A DNA stretch of 64,000 bases from Hydnum rufescens UP504 (taxonomy: Eukaryota; Basidiomycota; Agaricomycetes; Cantharellales; Hydnaceae). Numbering within the stretch: position 1 is the first letter of the stretch; each line of letters begins with the position of its first letter. Below, one piece after another: positions 45,040-56,010 of this stretch. Location: NCBI GenBank assembly GCA_014904985.1, contig MU128965.1, positions 37,494 to 101,493 on the forward strand, written 5' to 3'. The translations under genes were made by a program, and so were the position numbers. Under the pieces are notes generated by a model. The model was not told the DNA's origin. It worked only from the letters and a program-made list of their open reading frames with translations, and ran no database searches.

Positions 45040-45105
45040 CAACCCAGTCAGCCACTTTTCCCCATCACCTTAGATATAATGAGCCTTGCTTTTATTATAT
45101 CTAAG
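45040..45105. repeat. Second terminus of KDZ element 2
   Basis: CAACCCAGTCAGCCAC, then CTTTTCCCCATCA and the hairpin TTAGATATAAT / ATTATATCTAA. Aligns with 24850-24914. It is oriented in the same direction as the left end rather than inverted, so one end has been flipped. Confidence 0.75.
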
Positions 45106-45474
45106 TAGGGATTTCACCAGGGGCCCCCAGGGGCTGGATAAGGTCATTTTCAGATTGAGACATGGGGCCCAGGGGCCCCTTCAAGGGAACTTTGGCAATT
45201 TTCCCTGCAGCTTAAGGTGCTCTTTTGTGGATGGACTCAGTAGTGAGGAATCAAATTTTATTGACTGGGCTGTGGTATTAGTTACACAAGTAACAAAAAC
45301 TACTGTAGATGAGAGGGGGGTGGACTAAAGATGAGAAAATTAAAGAATGATAGGGTGAATGAATTAAAACATGCAGTGAGAGTCGGTCAGCCTACTCTGG
45401 CATGTTCCCAAATGAACTATACATCCCATGCTGCATCATATCTCAATAGAGTATAGACCAGTCAACTTCACTTT

Positions 45475-46490
45475 TCACCCCAGGTACAGAGTTGGATGGT
45501 GCAGGGAGACCAAAGACAGAGTTTGATTGGTGAGGGACGAAGTTGGATGGTCCAGCTGGTCCAGCAAGACCAATGGAAGGATCAGAATTTGGTTGGCAAG
45601 GGACAAAGTTGGATTGTCCAGCGAGACCAAAGAGAGGATCACTGTTTGATTGGCCAGGGACAAAGTTGGATTGTCCAGCAAGACCAAAGAGAGTGTCACT
45701 GTTTGACTGGCCAGGGACAAAGTTGGATTGCCCAGTGAGACCAAAGAGAGGATCACTGCTTGATTGGCCAGGGACAAAGTTGGATGGTCCAGCGAGACCA
45801 ACAGAATGATCAGAATTTGGTTGGCCAGGTACGAAGTCAGATGGTCCAGCAAGACGGAAGAGAGGATTAGACTTTCTGAATGTGTGGCCAGAAGTTGGAC
45901 ACCCACTCCTTGGAGAGCATTCAGACCTAATTCCCCATAGTTCTGGGGGCCATCCAGATGTTGACGCAGAATTGGGTGGGTAATCGTCAATTCGGTTGGC
46001 TTATTGGGAGCATCCAACCCAAGGGAATCATCATCCATCTCATCTCCTGAGGTGATCACCTCAGTGGACTTTGGCTGTGCTTTCTTGCCCTTTTGGCACT
46101 TTGAATTGGGCGGATTAGTACTGCTCAATCCTTCAGACTTGGCACTCTGGGTGAAGCGCCTGCGGGAGTCCTTTGATAAGTGTTGAATGTTTGAAGGTCC
46201 AGCAGTATTCAATGAGGAGTGTTCAATGGCAATATCGTGAACACGGTGGACAACTGTACCAGTCCGGTCAATGATTAAGGCAATATCATCATCTTCATCT
46301 TCATCTTCCAAATTCCAAGACTTGACCTTGATGGAACAGTCTTTGCCTTTGTGGAATTCGCTAATGAGATATCTCCACTCTCCACCTTCCCATGTTTTGT
46401 GGCCTTGTCAAGGGTGGGGGGCAGGGCACTCTGCTTCCAGTGGCCAACCAACAATGCACACATGATGCTGGGCCAACATGAATAGTAGGC
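45475..46490 (-). pseudogene. Unidentified repeat-containing ORF near the KDZ 2 terminus
   Basis: The frame from 46490 reads LPPTLDKATKHGKVESGDIS, shifts near 46311, then LEDEDEDDDIALIIDRTG, a Lys/Ser-rich middle (SKCQKGKKAQPKSTEV), and a C-terminal run of about five 60-bp repeats encoding units such as LLDNPTLSLANQTVILSLV. Not recognised. It is cut at its 5' end by LTR family R at 46493. Confidence 0.45.
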
Positions 46491-46492
46491 AT

Positions 46493-47262
46493 TGTTGGAG
46501 GGACAAATCCCTACTATGTACAAACCCTATCCAAGGATGATCTTTCAAACAAATGAACCATTTTCTATGTCAATCCGGACGTCAATTCCCACGCCGTCAT
46601 TCATTTGAGAACAAGCCTGAATCCCATACACCTAATACCCATGAATCCGTGCCATTCCTTTGTTTGCGCACAAGCCAATTTATTATGTATCTGCGGCACT
46701 TCAACAGGCCACCCTAAATTCCACTTCTTTATGCCGTACCTCAATGTGGCAATAGCAATTCAACTTGCTTGCTTTGTTTGACCTTCAATCAGTCTCCACT
46801 TCCGATACACGCTTCCTGTTGCCTCAAGGGCGACTCTAACAAATTGTGATTATGTAACACAACGGATTACACACCCCGGGCCTTGATTCCGACTCGCAGA
46901 CTTGTCACATGGCAAATAGGGCTAATGCAGTGCTCTCAAGGAGTAAACGCGGAATATCTCCCTCAGTTTTGATCAGATCAACTCGGCAAGATAGCGCCCA
47001 GAAAGCTACGATCCACACCTTTCCGACGATACTAAACACGAGCCGAACGAATCAAAACTGCATGTTCCAGGTCAATTTTACTATGTGTTTCATATATCCC
47101 TTCAGTATTTTTCGATTTTCTCAGTCAGTTTTGATCCAATTCATTCGGGACCAGCACGCCTAGAAAGCTGTCGACAGTCCGCATCCAATGGTACTGAGGG
47201 AAAAACAAGCGGATTAAAACTCGGCTCTCTACAATTTAACTCCCCCATGTCTCATTAAATCC
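46493..47262 (+). repeat. LTR family R, 5' part
   Basis: Starts TGTTGGAGGGACAAA and follows the copy at 48819 up to CATGTCTCATT, where it stops next to a TGTCAGGG-family LTR fragment. The missing 3' part is at 51870-52481 in inverted orientation. Confidence 0.7.
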
Positions 47263-47686
47263 TGAGATTATGTAATATGAATACAGAATACATGAAGGCT
47301 GACCTGTAGTCCGGAGTAACAGTGGAAATCCTGAGAGACCAAAGCTGGGGTCTCTGGACTTCGCTCTCAGACTACTTATACATGATGACTATACTATGGG
47401 GGAGTGATCGCTAAACTGTGGGTGGTTACAAGGGGGACAGGAACAGGAACAGGAACTCGGCCAGGGGACAAACCAGAAGCAATGGGAAATGAAAGGGAAA
47501 TGAAACCAAGATAGGGTTGGATTGGAGTCAAACCGGAATCAAGCCGGAAGCAAAGTGGACTTGGGTGAAGGAACTAAGCAGAGAACTGGACTGGAGGTGG
47601 GTGGACAAGGACCGGAGTGATCCAGAGTGGACTTGAGTGGACTGGAGTGGACCGGAGTGGACCGGAGTAAGGGACAAACCCTGACA

Positions 47687-48727
47687 TCACCCCCCTCTTA
47701 GGGCCGATCGTCCCGATTGGCTGGAGGAGCAGGGATCAATGGGTCAACCAGTCTGGGAGGTCTGCAGGGGGTTCGGTTAGGAGTGGATATGTCCGGAACC
47801 CAATGGAGGAGAAGTCAATGGTGCTGATCCGCCATGGAGCTTCCGGATGAGCAAGGTGGAACTCCATGATGACTTCCGGGCAGCCTCCACCAGTCTCTGG
47901 GAAGGGGTGCTTGTTGCTCGGACAATCTCGGAGTGCTCAGTGTCACTGGGGAAGTAAGCTGCAAAGATGGCATCTCCTTTTTCCAGTGTCAGGGACTCAT
48001 TAATGTCATCAGCATCATCCTCCATAGGAGTGGGAGGTGTCCGGGGTTCTTCCAGTGTCTTCCTGGAGGTTCTCCCTTGCCGACGCTCTGCATTCCACAT
48101 CTTCCGGATCACTATGTGACAGTCGGATGGGCACCGGGTCAGTGTGACTACCCCGGTTGTCCAGTCAATCTCCGGGTTGTGATGGTGAAGCCATGTGTGC
48201 CCTATGATCAGCTTGGTTTTCCCCAGTCCAATCACGGAGAACACTACCCACTCGGAGTGATCATTGATTCGGAGGATGACCTCAACCTCTTCATGGACAG
48301 ACCCCATTTCATTCAGTGTTCCATCAACATTGTAGACAGGGATTGGGTGTGCAAGGGGTCATATGTCTAGACCATTTTCCTTTGCGAAGGTTGGGTCCAT
48401 GAACATTCCAGTGGCTCCGGAGTCCAGTAGGGCCTTTCCAGCACAGATCACTCTGGTCCACAGTGATTGGATTTTCACCTTGATCTCTGTGGCTTGTCTG
48501 GGGTCTTCGGAAAGGAGGCGGATAGAAGGGGGAGGGTTATAGACAGGGTCAACCTCAGTTGATATGCTTTCAGATTCGTCACTCTCATCATCGGAGAAGA
48601 ACATGTCATTTCCAACTCCATATGTACAGTTTTCAAGAGGGGAGAATCTGTTGGTCAGGCAGGACGCATCCTTCACTGCTGACCCTTGGAAAATCCTGCG
48701 GAGGTGATCCCTGAGCTTCTGAGGCAT
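47687..48727 (-). pseudogene. Retropepsin-like protease of the deleted gypsy
   Basis: 48727-48359 ends with AGKALLDSGATGMFMDPTFA (active-site DSG) and 48307 continues FSVIGLGKTKLIIGHTWLHH. It then runs through a Glu/Ser-rich stretch to SEIVRATSTPSQRLVEAARK and joins, at about 47860, sequence like that following the chromodomain at 24095. Confidence 0.75.
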
Positions 48728-48818
48728 TCTTCAGGGCTGGGAATAGTTTCCATAACTCCTCACGGATGATTGCTCCAATGTCTTCCATGGCATGGATGAA
48801 TTGTTGTGGCTTCTGCAG

Positions 48819-50185
48819 TGTTGGAGGGATAAAACCCTACTATGTATATTCCACTTCAGGACCCAACTACCTCCTCAAATGAATCCAAATTATTCAATTC
48901 CAATCCTTCAAATACCTACCATTCCTTTGATTGCCATATGACGTGGATTTCAATTCTCCAAGACCCATTTTATTTCTCTTTCCTCCACCTTGTACACGAG
49001 ACATTTATTTGTCCATCTCCAAGTCTTCAACAGACTACCTCAAATTGTAGTTACTTCAAGCCCAGCCAACTGTGGCTCAGGCAATTCAACTTGCCCTGTT
49101 TGTTTGGTACCCAATCCATTGTGCATTGCTCATTGCCTCGGCGGGGATATACGAGTCCCAATTATATAATCAAGATTGCCTAATCCTTTGGATCCAACTC
49201 GCGGATTAGTCACATGTTAAATAGGGGCTATTCCCATACTCTCAAGGAGTATTTCGCGAATATCTCCCTCATTTTTGATCGGATCGACTCGGCAAGATGG
49301 CGCCCAGAAAGCTACGATCAATACCTATCCAACGGTACCACATACGCGTTTATCGGATGCGAACTGCACCCTCCAGGTCGATTTTACTTCATGCTCCACA
49401 CTATCCTTCAGTATTTCATGAATATCTCCACCAGTTTTGATCTGATTTGTTAGTAATGACCACCTCTGGAAAGATGCTGAAAATCCGCATCGAATGGTAC
49501 CAAGGGCAAAACGAGCGGATTAGAACTCGGCTTTCTGCAATTTAGTCTCCCCATGTCTCATTTCACTTTTACCTCCGCTTTTCTGATTATTAAAGGCAAT
49601 TATGGTTCCGGCACCCTATGTCCGATGGAGGGTACGTCCAGGGCGACCAGTTCCACCTTTCCCCAAGGGATTCTGTTCAGTAGGAGAGGAGGGATACCTT
49701 GGTTAAGCCATATTCCCCCATTCTGACTTGTTAATTGAATATCTCCTTCAGTTTTGAAGCCTTTGACTCAATCTCTTTTTCATCATTTTCGCCTTAACCC
49801 CACCTTTCTGCTGGTTACCATGGCATTATTCCAAGATGTATATTAAGTGCAGGGGATGCGAATTTTGATTGATTTCCCCCTCACCCTCAGTCTCTAAAGT
49901 CTTGAAGGACAGCTGTTGGCACCAGGGTGATTTCCAGACCATATCTAGTATTGTTCATGCTTTGGATAGGCCCTCAAGAGGAGAGCCATCAGTGTGATTT
50001 CTGAATCAAATCATCCATTCATTCATTGTTAGAGCAAGCCTGCCCTAGCAAGACAAATTCTCAACCTCAAGGCCTTTCATTCAATCGGACCTTAACCTAC
50101 GGATTGACTCTGTGGCCCTCTCCTTTCGTCCTTGATTCAACAATCTTGGACTGTGGCATAGTCTCTTAGGAGATTCCTGCTTACA
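48819..50185 (+). mobile_element. Full-length solo LTR, family R, in the gag region
   Basis: 1,367 bp, TGTTGGAGGGATAAA to CTGCTTACA. The 4-bp flanks GCAG and GCGG are nearly identical, consistent with the 4-bp duplication seen for the copy at 13367-15423. It separates gag from protease. Confidence 0.7.
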
Positions 50186-51204
50186 GCGGATGGGGGCAGT
50201 CATGAGAGATGTGTCCCAACTCTTGACAGTTATAACACCATCATGCCTCTCATTTCTGAGTCGAGTCTACATCCCATGGGAGTGAATGAAGTTGACAAGG
50301 AGGGGCGGTGCAGAGGGAGTGTGGTTGTCTAGAGTGGGGTGCTGCTTCCGGGGGGGGGTTTCTCCATGATTCAAGGGGGTTTCCTCAGAGTGTATGGGGT
50401 GTAGCCAGACATGGCTTGTCACAAACCAGAGATATAGGTTATCCAGATGCCCCATGTGTCCTGCCATCCTCCCGAGTGTCTCACAGATCACTGAGGTGCA
50501 TTTTTTCCCAACAGTCTTTTGTTGAGGGCCCACTGATATGCATCAATCAAACCTCCTCTCCGAATCCCGGTTGTCCTGCCAAGGTGTCAAAGTGGCGCAG
50601 TGTATTCCCTCCGCAGACATCTTCCCTTGTTCGATCAAGTTGGATCGTGCAGTGAACTCCTGGTCTGGTTCTCGAAAGCATTTTCAAAGGCAACCAGGAA
50701 TCCTTCAAAGGTCCTTGTATGAATGTGGGTTTCCGGATCTAGGAAGGAGGTGGAGAGACTTTCGCCCATCATGCCTGGCAGTTCCATCCTTCATCCAGGA
50801 GAGTGTGTACAGGAATTTTGTGCAACTCGTCGAAGACTCTAGTTGAGGGCAATGTTCAGCTGGACGGAGCATAGGAACTCTCATTTCTTCCGATTGCCAG
50901 AGAATGGTTCGGGGTTCGCTCCCCTTGGCCTCGCAAGCAGACTGGGTAGGTGAGGTGCTGGCTGGAGTGATCTGCTGGACTGCAGCTGACACAGAAAGCA
51001 GCAACCATGCATCCCTTGGTTCCACATGTCATTCGCAGCTCCTCACAGAGGGCAGCATTTTGTTGTTGGAGTTGGGTGAGGTGTTGGAGGTGGTCGGCAG
51101 TAATGATACTGGAGCACCATCGGACATTTCGGAATGAGGAGAGAGAAAGTCGGCCAAACTAAGCCAATCCAGATGGGTGGGCTCATGAGAGAGCTTTGGT
51201 CCTC
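50186..51204 (-). pseudogene. Gag of the deleted gypsy, with zinc knuckle
   Basis: Minus-strand frames include PEPFSGNRKK, RVFDELHKIPVHTLLDEGWN and, near the left end just inside the LTR insertion, WCYNCQELGHISHDCP, a canonical CCHC knuckle (about 50185-50232; its last residues run up to the LTR junction). Several TGA/TAG stops break the frame. Confidence 0.7.
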
Positions 51205-51265
51205 TGTCAGGCCCCACCTGCAATGAGGGCACCAAACAAATGTAACACAAATAATTCCGCTAAGT

Positions 51266-51290
51266 NNNNNNNNNNNNNNNNNNNNNNNNN
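51266..51290. other. Assembly gap (25 N)
   Basis: The gap lies inside an LTR copy, so the join of the two flanks rests on scaffolding. Confidence 0.95.
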
Positions 51291-51830
51291 TCAGTAGGAA
51301 CACGTCCTAATAAGCATCTGTCTATAGTGCCCTTCAGCAAATTGAAGGATGTGTACCTTAAAGAGAAGGAAGCTTTCAATGGTGATCCCAAGGGTCTTGA
51401 GTCATGGCTTGAGGACCTACATATCTTGGCTCAAACCGCAAGGGTGGATAATGACATCAAGCTGACCCAGGGGTCCAAAGTTGCCAGTTCATGGCATGAA
51501 AGAAGAGGCAATGAAGGCTGAAATGGCCACATGGCCAAATTCAATGTCCATACAATACTATTTGTTGTTGCAGGACAAGCAGGCACTCATGCGGCACATG
51601 CCCAAAATGCTGTAATCTGCAGATCTCCTGAAATTGAAAAGATTGCAATGGCAAATTCAACCTGGATAAGTGTCTCAATGACCTCTTTGTCAAGGTCTTG
51701 CATCAACGCCTCAACGGACGTGGTCTATTGAAGTGGCATGAAGAGACCAAGAAGGCAGAGAAAGCAAAGGAACTCAAGTCCCATGATGCTGCCACTCTGC
51801 TTGCCTCGAATATATTAGGAACCTTTTTGT
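51291..51830 (+). pseudogene. Retroelement gag fragment
   Basis: SKLKDVYLKEKEAFNGDPKG, then LESWLEDLHILAQTARVDND, resembles the N-terminal gag region of fungal retrotransposons. Stops and frameshifts follow; a later frame reads HQRLNGRGLLKWHEETKK. The left end is cut by the gap. Confidence 0.5.
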
Positions 51831-51869
51831 TGACCATGCATGGTTCCAAATACTGTTCCTTGGACACAC

Positions 51870-52481
51870 TGTAAGCGGGAAACGAAGAGGGGAATCCGCC
51901 ACAGTTCACGATATGGAATCGAGAATGAAAAGAGGGGACCACCGGGATCAATCTGAATGTTAAGGCTCGAAGGAAGGAAGGTCTTTGGTGATAGAAATCT
52001 AATGCTTAAGCAACACCTGCTCAAGCAATAGAATAAAGAATGAATATGGGTCACAAAACCACACCCTAAGGCTCCCTCTTGAGCCCTAGACAAAGTGTAG
52101 GTAGTCTTAGTGGAATTCACCCAAGGAACCAGTGGCAATACATCAGTGCCTCAAAACTGGGGAGGGGGAAAACTATGGAAATTCGCATCTCCTGCACTTA
52201 ATATACATCAAAGAAAAATGCTATGGTAACTGGCAGAAAGGTGGGATTAAGGCGAAAATGATGAAAAAGAAATCAAGTCAAAAGCTTCAAAACTGAAGGA
52301 GATATTCCAAATCAAATCAGAATAGGGGAATATGGCTTAACCAAGCTATTCCTCCTCTCCTACTGAACAGAATCCCTTGGGAATGGTGGAACTGGTTGTC
52401 CTAGACGTACCCTTGATCGGATATAAGAGGGGCAGAGAATAATTGCCATTAATAATCAAAAAAGCGGAGCAATAATGGCCA
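51870..52481 (-). repeat. LTR family R, 3' part
   Basis: On the minus strand it continues the R consensus from about CTCCGCTTTT to GCTTACA (51870). Complementary in extent to 46493-47262. Confidence 0.7.
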
Positions 52482-52719
52482 CTGTTACTCCAGACTACAG
52501 CTCCGAGTATTATCCAGTCAACTCCACGAGCTTAAGGACTGCCATGCTCATTTCCGCCTAGTCCCTTCCAGGCTGCTGGACTGCTCCTCCAACACCCCTA
52601 ACCTCCTTATCTCATTCTTGCCCAGATTCTTGCAGACTTAGCCAGACTTACACCGGACTTAGCCGGAATTATTTGTGTTTACATTTGTTTGGTGCCCTCA
52701 TTGCAGCGTGGCCCTGACA
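52482..52719 (+). repeat. TGTCAGGG-family LTR, 3' part
   Basis: Begins CTGTTACTCCAGACTAC and ends GTGGCCCTGACA. Complementary in extent to the 5' part at 47263-47686. Confidence 0.8.
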
Positions 52720-54415
52720 AGCTAGAAGAATGTTGAGGATTGATATTCATAAACAGAAAAGGGGCTGGCTTACCATTCCCCTTTCTGTAGATCCCCAATA
52801 CTCAGCGGGCGAAGGAATCCATGGCAGGCACAAACAACAGCACCAACTCCAGTGGCCCGAAGACCCTTAGAGTCCTTCATATTTGCATGATCGAGAGCAG
52901 AGAGACCACTGCACATCGATATCTAGTGTGATCAGCCTGTCAGTACTATCCAGTATCTGAACTGTATGGTGGCTCATGTCTTTCTGGGCAGCATGGCTAA
53001 GGACAAAGGCTTTGTAAGGTTTGGTCTCTATGAAATACAACCAACCAGTGCCCAATCCTGGGTCTGGAAGAGGGCCGAGAGCATTCTTAAGATGAAAGTT
53101 AGCATCAATGGCAAGAAAAACTTTGTATAGGTATCTATATGATGTTTAAAGGTGATTAATATCTTTATTACATACTTGGGGGAAGACGACATACTGAGAT
53201 GAAGCAGGCACATTCTTCCAGTCATTTGGGAGGTTCACTGTAGGGTGCAGACAAGCAGGACAGAGAATAGCAAGTTCACCACTCTGGGTTCCTGCAACAC
53301 CATCTGGGTCATGTGCTTGCCCCACTCGCTTGAGCATTTTGAGATGCCACCATTCCCATATCATGCGAAGTAGCTCCTTATACCGAGACTACAGGAATAA
53401 ATTGATGAGTCCTCATCACATGGGAATACTCCACAAAAACATGCCTTCAGAGGTGTCAAACCTGTATTGTCAGTCTCTCGTATGAGAGCCTTGTAGAAAT
53501 GATAAGCTGATATGTTTGACTGAAGAGTTTGCAAGTGAAAATGGTGAAGAAGTTGAAATGTTGCGCAGGTCTGGGGTCGCAGCACTGTGGCAGGGAACCA
53601 ATGGCTACGCAGCAATTGCTGGTATGGTGGCACCGCTTGGGTACAGTCACAAAAACAGACATTCAATGCATGAAGGCCATTCATATGGAAGACGACAAAT
53701 GATGTTGGCCCTGCCTTTGGGTTGGGGCAGAGTGCGTTGGGATGACTGAGTTCGATGATTAGACCGAGATCCTTGAGGGAGGTGTTATCGAATGACTGGC
53801 CATTCCATACCTCATAAGGTGTGAGGATTAATAGTGCCAGAGGGATATAAAGGGACATACTTTGATTCAATGGAAAGGGAGATTTTGGTGCCATCGAATC
53901 AAACACAAAGGACATAGTAATGCCCCTCCAAAGCATTCCTCACAACGAATGGTCCCGCTTTGGCCGGGTGCCTCACAATCCGGGCACCCCAGAGTTTCCA
54001 ATGCATAGCCCCATCTGTCTCCCCAAAGCATACTATCCAGAAAACTGTTGTGCATAGGGATCCATGTCTTCAGAGGCTCATCCTGTAAGAGTACACTACC
54101 GATGTTAAAGTCAGTTTCAAATAAGAGATTAGCACTTACTGATGCAGTGTTGTGCTTTCGACGTGAACCAAAAGATGGTGCTGGGATATAGTGAATAGTT
54201 CCCAAATCACTTGAGGTGTCGGGACCTGGATCATCAGGCAGGTGTTGTGTGGAAGGAACGAGTCGATCAGGTGAAGCAGTTGTAAGAACAGAATGGGACT
54301 TTGCTACAGTTCGGTTGTGGCAAATCGTGACATGTTTGACTACTGTCTCTACATGGGTTTCATGTTGCCAATATGTGGAGATAATTGAGGCTTTTGGTGG
54401 TCGGCCTCGAGGCAT
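52720..54415 (-). pseudogene. KDZ transposase with CxC2 cluster (KDZ 3), 3'-truncated
   Basis: Start MPRGRPPK at 54415, an AT-hook-like motif. Then TWIPMHNSFLDSMLWGDRWG, LGCPDCEAPGQ, CEECFGGALLCPLCLIRWH (zinc cluster), FVVFHMNGLHALNVCFCDCT, LLRSHWFPATVLRPQTCATF (CxC2 region), MIWEWWHLKMLKRVGQAHDP, AILCPACLHPTVNLP, AIDANFHLKNALGPLPDPGL (DANF motif) and GVGAVVCACHGFLRP, DLQKGEW. Introns split the blocks. The catalytic-core equivalent of CRHD reads CACH here. The 3' half is missing, cut at an LTR end at 52719. This is a different KDZ branch from KDZ 1 and 2. Confidence 0.85.
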
Positions 54416-55350
54416 ATGCACATCCACCCTCGGATCCAATTTTACTTTACTCAATTCACAAGTTGAGGTTACTCGGAGTCCTGGACCGTTTTCTGCAGTC
54501 GAAGGAGAATTCGTTCGAACTGGCTGCAAGTTGCAAAATTGCCAGCAAAATAGACGGTGTAATATTCTAAGATATATAACTCTATGCTCAAAATAAATGG
54601 ACTCAAGTTGCAAGTCACAGACTTCGAGTCAGAAGTCACAACAAGTTGCTGGGAGTTGAGTCAAGCTGGGTCAAGTCATGCTGTGGCAAGGCTAACCATA
54701 ACTGTCTGTTCAATGTGAGAAAAACTTTTTTGCAATATAAAAAGTCGGAGCCAGCAGTGCCACAGGCAGGTGCCTGCGACCTTGTTTGCCAATCATCCTG
54801 GGTGTGTGGAAACTGTCATGGCTAGAAAACTAATGCAAAACTGAATGTCCAAACAATCTGAAGCCAGAGATTTATTATATAATTGCGTGGATGGAAGTGA
54901 CCACAAGCAAGGTTATAATAGGGGTAGAGGAATAGCTGAAAATTTTGAAACCAGAATATACACATATATATAGAGGGAATTGGGACTACTTCAGGAAAGT
55001 GAGGGTTATATCTGATTTTCTCAGCTAGCATGGAATGAAGGTGTCTGATATATGCTAGTCCTGCGTTATAATATATGATCTCTGTTTCTGCACTATTTGG
55101 ATATTACCATATAGAATCTAAGTCATTTCTTGGACCAGTTGAACATCATTCAGGTTGTTATAATAAAATAGGGGATAGCAAGCACACAGTTGGTCTCATA
55201 TTGAGCTACCGTCTACTTCTACCTGCCATGAGGGTCTGCACGTTTCCGGCCCTCTCAGCGACATGGAAATGTTCCCATCCCTCACTCTCCAATCTCACAC
55301 AATGATAGATACTGCCTCGAACACCTGTAACTAAAGGGGAGGCAGTGGAC
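54416..55350. other. Intergenic sequence, no gene recognised
   Basis: Includes short repeats of CAAGTCACAGACT / AGTCAGAAGTCAC type (54600-54660), also seen at 14990-15060 and 59250, and AT-rich sequence with TATATATAG. The KDZ 3 promoter should lie near 54420-54600. Confidence 0.4.
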
Positions 55351-55740
55351 CTAAACAAAACAAAAGAATTTGCCTAAGATGTCAACAAAGATTTCAATGG
55401 ACTTACCATGATTCAAACACCCCAACCTGAGTTCCATGTGTAATGACATACCAATGTTCAGGAATATCTCTAGGAAATGTTGAGATGGGGATGGGAGTGC
55501 CAGCGGGGGTGCGACAACAGCAGGAGATATGACAACAGCAGGAGATGTGACAACACTGGGACATGAGACAACACTGGGACATGAAGGGACAGGAGCAAGG
55601 TGAAAGTTGGAGGGAGGGTCAACAGAGTTGTTCTCTGCTCCCAGGGTTGACGACAGCGGTAGCTGCATTTGATCTGCCTCCAACATTGCAATAAGCCTCT
55701 GAATAGCTGCAATGATCAGGTACAATAGAGAGACTACCAC
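55351..55740 (-). CDS. Unidentified 129-aa ORF
   Basis: An open frame with a Pro/Ser/Val repeat segment (PSCPSVVSCPSVVTSPAVVI) and MLEADQMQLPL near the start. No domain recognised. May be a gene fragment. Confidence 0.3.
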   Translation of the reverse strand: MVVSLLYLIIAAIQRLIAMLEADQMQLPLSSTLGAENNSVDPPSNFHLAPVPSCPSVVSCPSVVTSPAVVISPAVVAPPLALPSPSQHFLEIFLNIGMSLHMELRLGCLNHGKSIEIFVDILGKFFCFV

Positions 55741-56010
55741 GTCTCATTAGTTCCCATACACAGGTAGGGCATAGTGCTCTCACCGAGAGTAGAGCCCTTG
55801 GGCTCACTGTCACCTGGGGAAGTATCCTCTCTTCTGATATTCACTGCTACTCATTGTGTGTTAGTTCTCATACTAACATGGAGGAAGCAGTACTTCCTCA
55901 CTATTAGGGGAACAGTCACCCTCAATTGAGTCAGGGTCTTCTTGTTCAACGTTGTGGCGCATGAAATTTTGGTGGTGTTGATTTGTGATGGAAAATACCA
56001 TTAGTCCTAC

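Larger units (their letters stand above)
47263..51265 (-). mobile_element. Gypsy element reduced to gag and protease
   Basis: On the minus strand: 5' LTR end (51265-51205, cut by the gap), gag, protease, then directly the sequence that normally follows the chromodomain, a purine-rich tract and the 3' LTR start (47686). Reverse transcriptase, RNase H and integrase are absent, so it is an internally deleted non-autonomous retrotransposon. Confidence 0.75.

Noticed and set aside
48814..50189. Exact target duplication for the full R LTR
   Set aside because: The flanks GCAG/GCGG differ at one base; reported only as near-identical.
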